Positions 9,258 through 16,318 of a stretch of 64,000 bases of DNA are shown here, piece by piece. The stretch is taken from the NCBI GenBank assembly GCA_046349915.1, contig JAXMBL010000003.1:1116001-1180000 (forward strand), in the 5' to 3' direction. This DNA is from CAIXSC01 sp046349915 (GTDB taxonomy: Bacteria; Planctomycetota; Planctomycetia; Pirellulales; Pirellulaceae). Every line of letters starts with the position of its first letter. The first letter of the stretch is position 1. A model generated the notes under the pieces. The model saw only the letters and a program-made list of their open reading frames with translations. It was not told the DNA's origin and ran no database searches. The position numbers and the translations under genes were made by a program.

Positions 9258-10712
9258 CTACACGAGTTGTGACTCACCCTTTGGCAACGTGAAGCAGACA
9301 ACGATCGATTGACCGTCGCGAGTCCATCGGCCCGCGCGGAGCTGACGCAGGTCGGTCGCTTCTTCGAGTGGTTTAGCGACATTGTCGATCATGAGTTTTG
9401 GAGGAACCGAAGTCGTTGACGGAAGTCGCACGGTGAAGTCCGGGCAGGTCACCGGCGCGGTGAAGCGGACCGATTGATCGACTCGCTCGATCGTCGTCAG
9501 CGATCGGGCGGCGCCATAGCGGGCGAGTTCCGAGATTTTCATCCAGTGAATCCGACCCGCGAACCGTTGTTCCAAAGCTAATACCACTCGTTGGAAGTCC
9601 CGGAAGCCGTGCTTCTCTCCGTGGCAATAGAGTCCAGGCCAGTGGCAGAGCATCACGGCGGGTTCGTTGCGTTCGATCAACTCGACCATTCTCCCCGAAG
9701 TGGCATCTTGGTTCGCGTACTTCTGACCTTCGGTAGGACGGTCGCCATCCCAGCCTCCGAACCAATCGCCGGTGCCCGCGGGAACGTTCATGGTGTACCG
9801 CAAGTGGTCCGTGCCCAGTCCCGTGACATGCTCGGGTTGAGGCAACGTGCTGTCACCAGCGCCATCGCGTACATATTTGAAGTAATGGGGAATTTCCACC
9901 TCGGGAAAAACATCACGCACCGCTTGGCCGACCGCGAGTGATAACTCGGACTTCACCGCGTTGCCAAAACCGCCCGGAGTGGTGATGCCGGCGCTAGGCA
10001 GGTCGCAGTTGCGCAGGATTCGTAACGCATAAGCCAAGTAGGCCGCCAATTGGTCGACGCTCAAGCGAGTTTGCGGGTAGGAATTCTCCATGGTGGCCGA
10101 GTTGAGTTCGGCAAAGGGACGGCCCGTGGCGAGGTCGATGGCTCGCGTGTGAGTGATCATTTCCGGATGAATGTCCCAATGAGGAAGCATCAACTCGCGC
10201 ACGAGCTTGAGGCTCTCTTGCAGTTGACGACGGGACCAACCCGGAAGTTCGCGGTCAAGCCAACCGACGCAAGCGGGGTAGGGGACGACGCTATACTTTC
10301 CCTTGACTCCGTGCTCGGCGCACCACTCGCCAAATTCCCTTACGAACGAGTCGGGGATTTCGCGCGGCCATGTCTGCCAAGGCCGGCGATAGATCTCGCG
10401 GTCAGGCCAAGCGGCTTCGAACTGAGGCATGCAGAAATGCCCCATGTTCACCAAGCATGTCGAATCGTCGATGAAGAAGGAGGCGGGAGTTTTCGCCAGC
10501 GGATGAAGAATCTCGATCGCGCGATCTTGCTTGGGGCGTTCGCCGCCCGGCGCCTGGGCGATGACCGGCTGGGGCGTGGCGACGCCTAGGCCGGCGAGTC
10601 CGCCGAGCCAAGGCGTTGCGATCGCGCCGAAGGCGGCCCTTTCCAGAAACGATCGTCGATGAGGTGAATTGGTCTCGGCATCTCGGACCTTGGCACGGCT
10701 TGGGGTCGGCAT
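9258..10712 (-). CDS. Tat-exported protein, probable polysaccharide-deacetylase-like fold
   Basis: This 484-residue protein starts at the ATG at 10712 with a Tat-like signal (HRRSFLERAAFGAIATPWL, then a cleavage-like VIAQA). I do not recognise the exact family. The mature part contains FFIDDS near its start, a His-x5-His pair in HPEMITH, the loop TTPGGFGN, a later LCHWPGLYCHG segment, and a C-terminal beta-rich module after about residue 400. An early Asp-Asp, a paired-His motif and a Pro-Gly loop in that order resemble the NodB (carbohydrate esterase 4) layout, so a periplasmic deacetylase-type enzyme is a reasonable guess, no more. An in-frame GTG/ATG further up (10802) would put 30 unneeded residues ahead of the signal. 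It stands alone downstream of the small lipoprotein gene. Confidence 0.7.
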   Translation of the reverse strand: MPTPSRAKVRDAETNSPHRRSFLERAAFGAIATPWLGGLAGLGVATPQPVIAQAPGGERPKQDRAIEILHPLAKTPASFFIDDSTCLVNMGHFCMPQFEAAWPDREIYRRPWQTWPREIPDSFVREFGEWCAEHGVKGKYSVVPYPACVGWLDRELPGWSRRQLQESLKLVRELMLPHWDIHPEMITHTRAIDLATGRPFAELNSATMENSYPQTRLSVDQLAAYLAYALRILRNCDLPSAGITTPGGFGNAVKSELSLAVGQAVRDVFPEVEIPHYFKYVRDGAGDSTLPQPEHVTGLGTDHLRYTMNVPAGTGDWFGGWDGDRPTEGQKYANQDATSGRMVELIERNEPAVMLCHWPGLYCHGEKHGFRDFQRVVLALEQRFAGRIHWMKISELARYGAARSLTTIERVDQSVRFTAPVTCPDFTVRLPSTTSVPPKLMIDNVAKPLEEATDLRQLRAGRWTRDGQSIVVCFTLPKGESQLV

Positions 10713-10816
10713 AAGGAGTCGCCAGGGGATAAAGGGTTGTGCTCTGGCCTCACGAACCGATGGACTGGAAGTCCGGCTCGCCCGGTTGCTTGGTTGCCGC
10801 AACGTGCTGGCCGGGC

Positions 10817-11113
10817 TTAGTCCGCTTTCGCCGGTGGCGGCGCGGGGGCGCTGGGGGGCGCGAAGGCTGGAGCTGCAGCGCCCGGTTGGGCATTCGTCGA
10901 AGTCGGCGCCGTAGGACGCGGATCGGGCTTGGCGGGAACGCTTGTCTTGGCGCCGTCATCGCCGCAACCGCAGAACGCCAGACAGAGAGAGCCAAGGGTG
11001 CTCCAATGCCAAAGTCGCAAGCCAGAAGCGAAACGCTTGGCAAAACTGCCGAAACGTGAGTGGGCCTTGGTAAAGGGAATGCCTATTCGATCCATCAAAG
11101 AGTGAGCAGGCAT
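10817..11113 (-). CDS. Small Pro/Ala-rich putative lipoprotein
   Basis: A short frame of about 98 residues sits 33 bp after the DUF1559 gene. It has a hydrophobic segment ending in SLCLAFCGCGDD, which resembles a lipobox with the lipidated Cys followed by acidic residues, and then a low-complexity Pro/Ala/Thr-rich tail. In planctomycetes a DUF1559 gene is often followed by a small exported protein, which supports reality. The start is uncertain: TTG 11131, ATG 11113, ATG 11095 and a TTG just before RLWHWSTLG are all in frame and none has a convincing ribosome binding site. Function unknown. Confidence 0.55.
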   Translation of the reverse strand: MPAHSLMDRIGIPFTKAHSRFGSFAKRFASGLRLWHWSTLGSLCLAFCGCGDDGAKTSVPAKPDPRPTAPTSTNAQPGAAAPAFAPPSAPAPPPAKAD

Positions 11114-11146
11114 GAAGCGGGCTTTCTGCAAGGTAGGGAGGATGGT

Positions 11147-12307
11147 TCACTCTGCTTGTGCGTATTGTCCGTCAGCTCGGGAAGACAAGTAGCGAAAGAC
11201 GAGTCGGTCGGTGGACCAAGCGACGGTGCGCACGGAGCCGTCGCCGTAAGCGAACTGAACGCCGCCCGGATGTTCGCTGCTGAACTGGTACCAATTGTGA
11301 GAAGGGGGCGACGCGGTATCGCGCAAGCCCCAGGCGGCGGCCAGGGGACCGGCCCCCATCCAGGAATGGCTGTATTCGATCTGTTTGTACTGTTGCAGCG
11401 ATGTTCCCGAGCCCGACACGCGACGTCCGCCAATCGTTTCGCCGAACATGAAGGTGTTGGAGAGTCCATCCAGGACGACCGACATCGTATCTTGACCTCG
11501 GTTCACAAACATTCCTTGCAAGGCGATCCATGCGCCGACCGGAGCAGGACTGGAAGAGGGAATCGCTCCCATCGCGCCAGCGCTGGCCAAGTAGCTCGTA
11601 CGTCCCAATTGACTTGTTCCCGGGAAATAACTCGCCGTGCAAGTGGCGATGCCATTGAAGCCATGGCAGTGAATGGCCGCCGACGTCCCGCCGGTGCTTG
11701 AGTAGGGATCTGTCGAGGGACAGACGAACGCTTTGATGCGAGTTTGAGCGGTGATCCAGTCATCCTCGCCGTTGGGACCGACGGGAGTGGCCCACCAGGG
11801 AGTTACTGGTCCGCTGGGCCAGGGATTGGTGAACGGATCGGGAATCGGAATGACCACATTCTTGTTTGACTGCAAGCGGTCATGCAGATTCTGAAGTTCA
11901 AGCTGCGGGAGAATCGCCACCAATGTTCCATGCCACTGGGAATTCGAAAACGTGGCCGGGATATGGGAACTGGTGCCGAGATAACCGGGCGGCAAGCGGC
12001 GGTTGGTATCGTGAAAATTGTGGACGGCTAAACCAATCTGCTTGAGATGGTTGCCGCATTGCGAACGTCTCGCTGCTTCCCGAGCGGCCTGTACCGCCGG
12101 CAACAGCAACGCGACCAACAGCCCAATGATGGCGATTACGACAAGGAGTTCCACGAGCGTAAAGGCGGAACGCGCGGAACGTCGAACCGAGTCCTGCCAG
12201 GCTCCCACGATGAAGTCCCATCTATGTAAAGGGCGTTGATTTGTAAGACCCTCCCCAGATTCCAAGCCGGAGCCAATCTTACTCGAACCCACGCCGCCTT
12301 CAATCAC
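11147..12307 (-). CDS. DUF1559 domain protein with prepilin-type N-terminal methylation motif
   Basis: A hallmark planctomycete family. About 48 residues in comes the type IV prepilin-like motif FTLVELLVVIAIIGLLVALL, where cleavage would precede Phe, followed by PAVQAAREAARRSQCGNHLKQ. The DUF1559 body contains the GGVQFAYGDGSVR segment near the C-terminus. Such proteins are presumed pseudopilin-like surface or periplasmic components; the precise role is unknown. The only in-frame starts are GTG 12307 and a GTG at 12208 closer to the motif, neither with a good ribosome binding site, so the N-terminus is unsure. It begins 15 bp after the HlyD-type adaptor and may be read with that operon. Confidence 0.9.
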   Translation of the reverse strand: MIEGGVGSSKIGSGLESGEGLTNQRPLHRWDFIVGAWQDSVRRSARSAFTLVELLVVIAIIGLLVALLLPAVQAAREAARRSQCGNHLKQIGLAVHNFHDTNRRLPPGYLGTSSHIPATFSNSQWHGTLVAILPQLELQNLHDRLQSNKNVVIPIPDPFTNPWPSGPVTPWWATPVGPNGEDDWITAQTRIKAFVCPSTDPYSSTGGTSAAIHCHGFNGIATCTASYFPGTSQLGRTSYLASAGAMGAIPSSSPAPVGAWIALQGMFVNRGQDTMSVVLDGLSNTFMFGETIGGRRVSGSGTSLQQYKQIEYSHSWMGAGPLAAAWGLRDTASPPSHNWYQFSSEHPGGVQFAYGDGSVRTVAWSTDRLVFRYLSSRADGQYAQAE

Positions 12308-12322
12308 GGGACTTCAATTGGC

Positions 12323-13402
12323 CTATTCCGGCAATTGCACGAAAACATCGAGCATTTGGCCCACGTAGGGTTGGTAGGAAGCTTGCTTCGCTTCGGCGGT
12401 CGCTGCATAGATGACTTGCAATACCCGTGTGTCGACTCGCTCGGTATTGTCGCCCGCGAGCCAGCGTTTGGGGATGACAAGCGGCTCGACTCGCACGAAT
12501 TGCAGCCGAATTTCCTGCTCGCCGTCCCCTCGCACAAAGGCCCTGGCGGGCAAGCCCGCGCGGAATCTCGGTAAGTCATGTTCGTCAATATCGACGCGGA
12601 CATGCAGTTCGCTCGTATCTCCGATCACGAATAGAGGATTATCAGGATTCGCGCCAACATACTCGCCCGGCCGCACGTTCACCTGCAATACATGCCCATC
12701 GACCGGCGCGCGAACGATCGCTCTCTCCATTTCAATTTCAACTTGTCGCAACTGTGCTCGAGCTAACTCGACCTGAGCCCGCGCTACTTCGAGATCGGGA
12801 TGCCAGACGCCAGCCCGCAAGAGTTCGTCTTCCGCCTTGGCTCGAGCCAATTCTTGCTCGGCCGCCTCCAAACGCAGTTGACGCTCGACATTCTGCTCCT
12901 CGGTCACCACGCGAGCCGCCGCCAGCCGTTGACTGCGCTCGGACTGGTCGCGCCACAGCCGCACGGTCGATTCGGCGGCCCTGACCTTCGCGGCGCTGAC
13001 GGGGAGTTCCTCGGAACGTGGTTGGGCTTCGAGTTTCGCGAGTTGCGACTCGGCGACCCGCAGATTGGCGGCGTGAAAGTCGCGCTGTGCTCGCAGGTGA
13101 CGATCGTCGACCTGGAACAGGGCGTCCCCCTTTTTCACCTCACTGCCGACTTTCTCGGCGGGAATGTGAACTTCCAGCACCACGCCTGCCAGCGGTGAAC
13201 CGACCGAGACGTTCTCTGTCCTCGCTTCGACTAAGCCGTAGGCAGCGATGGTTTTGCCAAACGGCGTGCGAGAAGGGAAAGCGGGAGGCTCTGTGCGCGG
13301 GATGGCGAACGCATGCTCGGAGTTCAGCGAGTGATGAAGGCCGAAAGCGAGCATGCTCAGGGCCGCCATGGGCAACGCGAATTTGATAAACAGGTTCTTC
13401 AT
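12323..13402 (-). CDS. HlyD/DevB-type membrane fusion protein of an ABC exporter
   Basis: This is the periplasmic adaptor of the exporter encoded just upstream. The 359 residues have an N-terminal membrane anchor (MKNLFIKFALPMAALSMLAF), a lipoyl half-motif (AGVVLEVHIPAEKVGSEVKKGDALF), a long Arg/Glu/Ala-rich coiled-coil hairpin (about residues 95-200), the second lipoyl half (IVRAPVDGHVLQVNVRPGE) and a beta-barrel domain. The start at 13402 follows the ATPase stop by one base (TGA-C-ATG), implying translational coupling; the open frame continues upstream inside the ATPase gene. By family it bridges the permease to an outer-membrane TolC-like channel, as DevB does in cyanobacterial glycolipid export. 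Substrate unknown. Confidence 0.92.
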   Translation of the reverse strand: MKNLFIKFALPMAALSMLAFGLHHSLNSEHAFAIPRTEPPAFPSRTPFGKTIAAYGLVEARTENVSVGSPLAGVVLEVHIPAEKVGSEVKKGDALFQVDDRHLRAQRDFHAANLRVAESQLAKLEAQPRSEELPVSAAKVRAAESTVRLWRDQSERSQRLAAARVVTEEQNVERQLRLEAAEQELARAKAEDELLRAGVWHPDLEVARAQVELARAQLRQVEIEMERAIVRAPVDGHVLQVNVRPGEYVGANPDNPLFVIGDTSELHVRVDIDEHDLPRFRAGLPARAFVRGDGEQEIRLQFVRVEPLVIPKRWLAGDNTERVDTRVLQVIYAATAEAKQASYQPYVGQMLDVFVQLPE

Positions 13403-13403
13403 G

Positions 13404-14204
13404 TCATTCTCTCTCTGGGGACTCGCGGTCCCCGCTGGGGCGCACCACTCGTTCGACGCGTTCCACCAGTCCATCTTCCATTCGTACCAGACGGTCGCCG
13501 AATTCGAATACTCGACTGTCGTGAGTGACCACAATGACTGCTCGTTCGGGATGGACGGCGACCGAACGCAGCAACCCCATGACGGTATGACCCGAGCGGG
13601 CATCCAGGGCCGCGGTCGGCTCGTCGCAAACCAAGAGACGCGGTTCATGCACCAGCGCTCGAGCGATCGCGACTCGCTGCTGCTGCCCGCCCGAGAGTTG
13701 GTTAGGAAGCGAGTGCAATTTGGGGCCCAAACCGACCGCTTCCAGCATGCGCGCCGATCGCTCGAGCGACTCGCGGCGCGAGCGGCCCAGAATCAGCAGC
13801 GGTACGCAGACGTTTTCCACGGCGGATAACGCGGGGAGCAAATTGTACTGCTGGAACACGAAACCGATGTTCTCCGCGCGAAAGCCCGCCAAACGCGTGG
13901 AACTCAATTTCTTGAGTGGTTGGTCGAAGACGCTGATCTCGCCCGCGGTGGGATCTAGCAACCCGGCGACCAAGGAGATAAGCGTCGTTTTGCCGCAACC
14001 TGATTCGCCCACGAGCAGAGCGAGTTCTCCCCGCGGCAGATCCAAGTCGATTCCACGCAGTGCTCGAGTCCGAGTCTCGCCGGAACCAAATTCCTTGATG
14101 AGCCCTCGGCAACTTACGGCGATGTTGGCCGTCGACGCTTGTTCCGCGTCCCCGGCGAGTATCGCGGTTGTCGGAATGACGGCGGTGACGGTTGAACTGT
14201 GCAT
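13404..14204 (-). CDS. ABC exporter ATP-binding protein (DevA/MacB/LolD type)
   Basis: This 266-residue cytoplasmic ATPase has Walker A GESGCGKTT, Q-loop FVFQQYNLLPALSAVENV, ABC signature LSGGQQQRVAIARAL, Walker B LLVCDEPTAALD and the H-loop VVTHDSRV. The signature and Q-loop are those of the MacB/LolD/DevA subgroup, which power exporters with FtsX-like permeases instead of classical transport channels. It lies between the permease (26 bp upstream) and the adaptor (1 bp downstream). The first 30 residues are a weakly conserved extension and the true start may be slightly inside. Confidence 0.95.
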   Translation of the reverse strand: MHSSTVTAVIPTTAILAGDAEQASTANIAVSCRGLIKEFGSGETRTRALRGIDLDLPRGELALLVGESGCGKTTLISLVAGLLDPTAGEISVFDQPLKKLSSTRLAGFRAENIGFVFQQYNLLPALSAVENVCVPLLILGRSRRESLERSARMLEAVGLGPKLHSLPNQLSGGQQQRVAIARALVHEPRLLVCDEPTAALDARSGHTVMGLLRSVAVHPERAVIVVTHDSRVFEFGDRLVRMEDGLVERVERVVRPSGDRESPERE

Positions 14205-14230
14205 GATTGTGACAAGCCCCGGAATGTGAC

Positions 14231-15370
14231 TTACCCGCGGAATACGACAGCGGGTTCCAAAACCAAGACACGTCGGATACTCACCAAAGCGGTGAGCAGA
14301 ATGATCACGAAAACGGCGCCGGCCACTCCGAAGGCGGCCTGGGGCGTCATGTACAAACCGGCGAGATGAGTGATGGGATTGGTGGCGACGAAAAACAACG
14401 CGGTGAGCCCGATGCCGATGCCATAACCCAGTAGTCCTACCACCGCAGCCTGAAGCAAAATCATGCCGACCAACCGCAGGTTCGTCACGCCCATCGCCTT
14501 CAATGCTCCGAATTGCTTGAGGTTCTCCAGCGTGAACAGGTAGAAGGTTTGGCCTGTCACCGCGGCGCCGATGATGAACCCCAGTCCGATGGTGATGCCG
14601 AAGTTCACGGGAATGCCCGTGGAACCTAGGAAGTAGTGAATCGTCTTCCAGAAAAACTCGTCGCGCGTCAGCGCCATCAACCCGGTTTGCGACTCGATCC
14701 GCCGACAGACTTTTTCCGCGGATTCGCCTGCATTTGGGCGAGCCAAAACGAAGGACATCAAGTGGCGTTCGCGCGGCACGAAAGCGGTCGCTTGGCTATA
14801 GCGGGTGTAGAGGACGGGGAGCGTTGTGAATGGGGGGGACGCCTTGCAGATCCCCACGAGGACCGCGCGACGATCGTTCAAGTGAAACACCTTGCCCAAC
14901 TGATACGGCTCGCCCGGCCACATGTACTCGTAGCCCGCCTTGTCGACCATGACCGCATCGGGATATCGCAAGTCGGCCAGCGAACCCAGCACCATTTCGC
15001 GCGGGGCGCCGACGAGACTGGAGTCATCGAGTCCAAAGAGGATGACGTTGCGAAAGTTGCCGTCGTCCAGCCGCACTCGAACCTGTCCCTTGTACAGCCG
15101 AGCTGCCCAGGCTACTCCCGGCACCCCTCGCACTCGCTGAAGGTCGTTCTCCGGTAGTCCTGGCACTTCGTCGATGAACCGCACTTTGTTGTCCATCACC
15201 CAGATGTCGGCGTCGCTGACATCAAGAATCTGGCTGGCAGTGCGTTTAATGATGCCGACGAAAATCGAGACCTGCTGGGACATCAAATGCGTGGCGAACG
15301 CAATGCCCAAGATCAGGCCAATGTACTTGCCGCGATCCCCGACCAGCATCCGTAGAGCGACCCAGTTCAT
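14231..15370 (-). CDS. DevC-like FtsX-family ABC exporter permease
   Basis: This 379-residue membrane protein has the MacB/FtsX architecture: TM1 at about residues 14-34, a large periplasmic domain (about 40-250), then three helices (FGITIGLGFIIGAAVTGQ; MILLQAAVVGLLGYGIGIGL; GVAGAVFVIILLTALVSI) with the conserved LKQFGALKAMG between them. DevC permeases of cyanobacterial DevBCA have this shape and length. Start ATG 15370 overlaps the tetR stop as ATGA and has AGGAGG seven bases upstream; the frame is open further back inside tetR but that is not needed. By family it moves a lipid or hydrophobic compound from the inner membrane to the adaptor. Substrate unknown. Confidence 0.92.
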   Translation of the reverse strand: MNWVALRMLVGDRGKYIGLILGIAFATHLMSQQVSIFVGIIKRTASQILDVSDADIWVMDNKVRFIDEVPGLPENDLQRVRGVPGVAWAARLYKGQVRVRLDDGNFRNVILFGLDDSSLVGAPREMVLGSLADLRYPDAVMVDKAGYEYMWPGEPYQLGKVFHLNDRRAVLVGICKASPPFTTLPVLYTRYSQATAFVPRERHLMSFVLARPNAGESAEKVCRRIESQTGLMALTRDEFFWKTIHYFLGSTGIPVNFGITIGLGFIIGAAVTGQTFYLFTLENLKQFGALKAMGVTNLRLVGMILLQAAVVGLLGYGIGIGLTALFFVATNPITHLAGLYMTPQAAFGVAGAVFVIILLTALVSIRRVLVLEPAVVFRG

Positions 15371-16056
15371 GGTGCGTCCTCCTTTCGAGGACGGGTTGCG
15401 ACGGGCGGGGACGGGGTTCGCACCATACCGTCGAGCAGAGCGTTGACCAGCAAACGACCCGTGGGACGAGCAGCTCGCCATTCAATCCACGGATCATCCC
15501 CCTTGATGATATGCAGCGCGGCAAGCCCATGGACGGCCGACCACAGGATCTGTGCCGCCTGATCCGCGTCGGTGAACTCGTCGCGCAACAGGCCGCGTTC
15601 AATCGCCTCGGCGAGCGTCGCGCGAAGATACGCGTAGCTGTCTTCCGCCGGATTGCCCCGTTCGATCGATTCATCTAGCGGAAGCGATTTCAAGGAAGGA
15701 TTCAAGAACAAGAAGCGGTAATGGTCGGGGTTTTTCAGAGCGAATTCGATATAGGCGCCGCCCATCCGCCGGAGGCGATCGACCGGATCAGACTCCCCCT
15801 GAAAGCGGGTGAACGCCTGGCGGAACTTCATGAATTGGCGATTGACCAGTTCGACCAGCAGCGTCTCTTTGTCGGGAAAGTGAAAGTAGATGGCGGTCGC
15901 CGAATAACCGATTCGACCGGCCAACTTTCGCATGGAGAACCCGTCGACTCCCTCCGCCATCAGCAGTTCGCGAGCTGCGTCGAGTATCCGTTCGCGAGTC
16001 TGCGCTTTGCGCTGATCCGCCTTCGGCCCGACGCCCGCGGTTTCTCGTTTCGGCAT
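15367..16056 (-). CDS. TetR-family transcriptional regulator of the ABC exporter operon
   Basis: This 229-residue regulator has an N-terminal helix-turn-helix of TetR type (RERILDAARELLMAEGVDGF, SMRKLAGRIGYSATAIYFHF, residues about 20-65), followed by an all-helical ligand and dimer domain with a WSAVHGLAALH helix typical of the WHG-type TetR C-terminal domain. It is the first gene of the operon, its stop overlaps the permease start, and its upstream region carries two copies of an 11-bp palindrome across a good sigma-70 promoter. The inference is an autorepressor that releases the operon when a ligand, possibly the exported compound, binds. Confidence 0.95.
   Translation of the reverse strand: MPKRETAGVGPKADQRKAQTRERILDAARELLMAEGVDGFSMRKLAGRIGYSATAIYFHFPDKETLLVELVNRQFMKFRQAFTRFQGESDPVDRLRRMGGAYIEFALKNPDHYRFLFLNPSLKSLPLDESIERGNPAEDSYAYLRATLAEAIERGLLRDEFTDADQAAQILWSAVHGLAALHIIKGDDPWIEWRAARPTGRLLVNALLDGMVRTPSPPVATRPRKEDAP
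15378..15383 (-). promoter_or_regulatory. Strong ribosome binding site for the permease, inside tetR
   Basis: AGGAGG on the minus strand lies seven bases ahead of ATG 15370, within the last codons of the TetR gene. Together with the ATGA stop/start overlap it decides the permease start and indicates coupled translation. Confidence 0.7.
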
Positions 16057-16100
16057 GAAAGTCTCCCCTCCGACCTCGTCGCGATCGCTCTTCGGTCGCT

Positions 16101-16129
16101 TAACACTGTTATAATATCTAACACTGTTA
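16101..16129. promoter_or_regulatory. Twin putative TetR operator (two 11-bp palindromes)
   Basis: TAACACTGTTA occurs at 16101-16111 and again, identical, at 16119-16129. Each copy is a perfect palindrome (TAACA/TGTTA) around a central C, and centres are 18 bp apart. Outer bases extend the symmetry to CTTAACA...TGTTAAG. One copy lies in the -35/-10 spacer and the other covers the -10 box and start region of the promoter. Two sites on nearly one face of the helix fit paired TetR dimers. Confidence 0.65.
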
Positions 16130-16138
16130 AGTCGTCAA
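16111..16138 (-). promoter_or_regulatory. Sigma-70 promoter of the tetR-exporter operon
   Basis: On the minus strand TTGACG (16138-16133) is followed after 16 bases by TATTAT (16116-16111), close to consensus, 55 bp upstream of the tetR ATG. The spacer holds one copy of the putative operator, so regulator binding would block polymerase. Confidence 0.6.
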
Positions 16139-16318
16139 GTGAGCAAAACTGCGCGGAAGTCGCTTATTTTGGCGGGGAGGGCGTCGGCAAGCGACCCGGA
16201 CGAATCACCAGCGCTTGATGCAAGATGCTTGCAGACGCAGTGACTGTAAGCTTGAGAGATGTTCGTCGCGCGAGGGGCGGCCTACTCGCGCGCCGGTCAT
16301 AACCGCTAGCCTTCTCGC

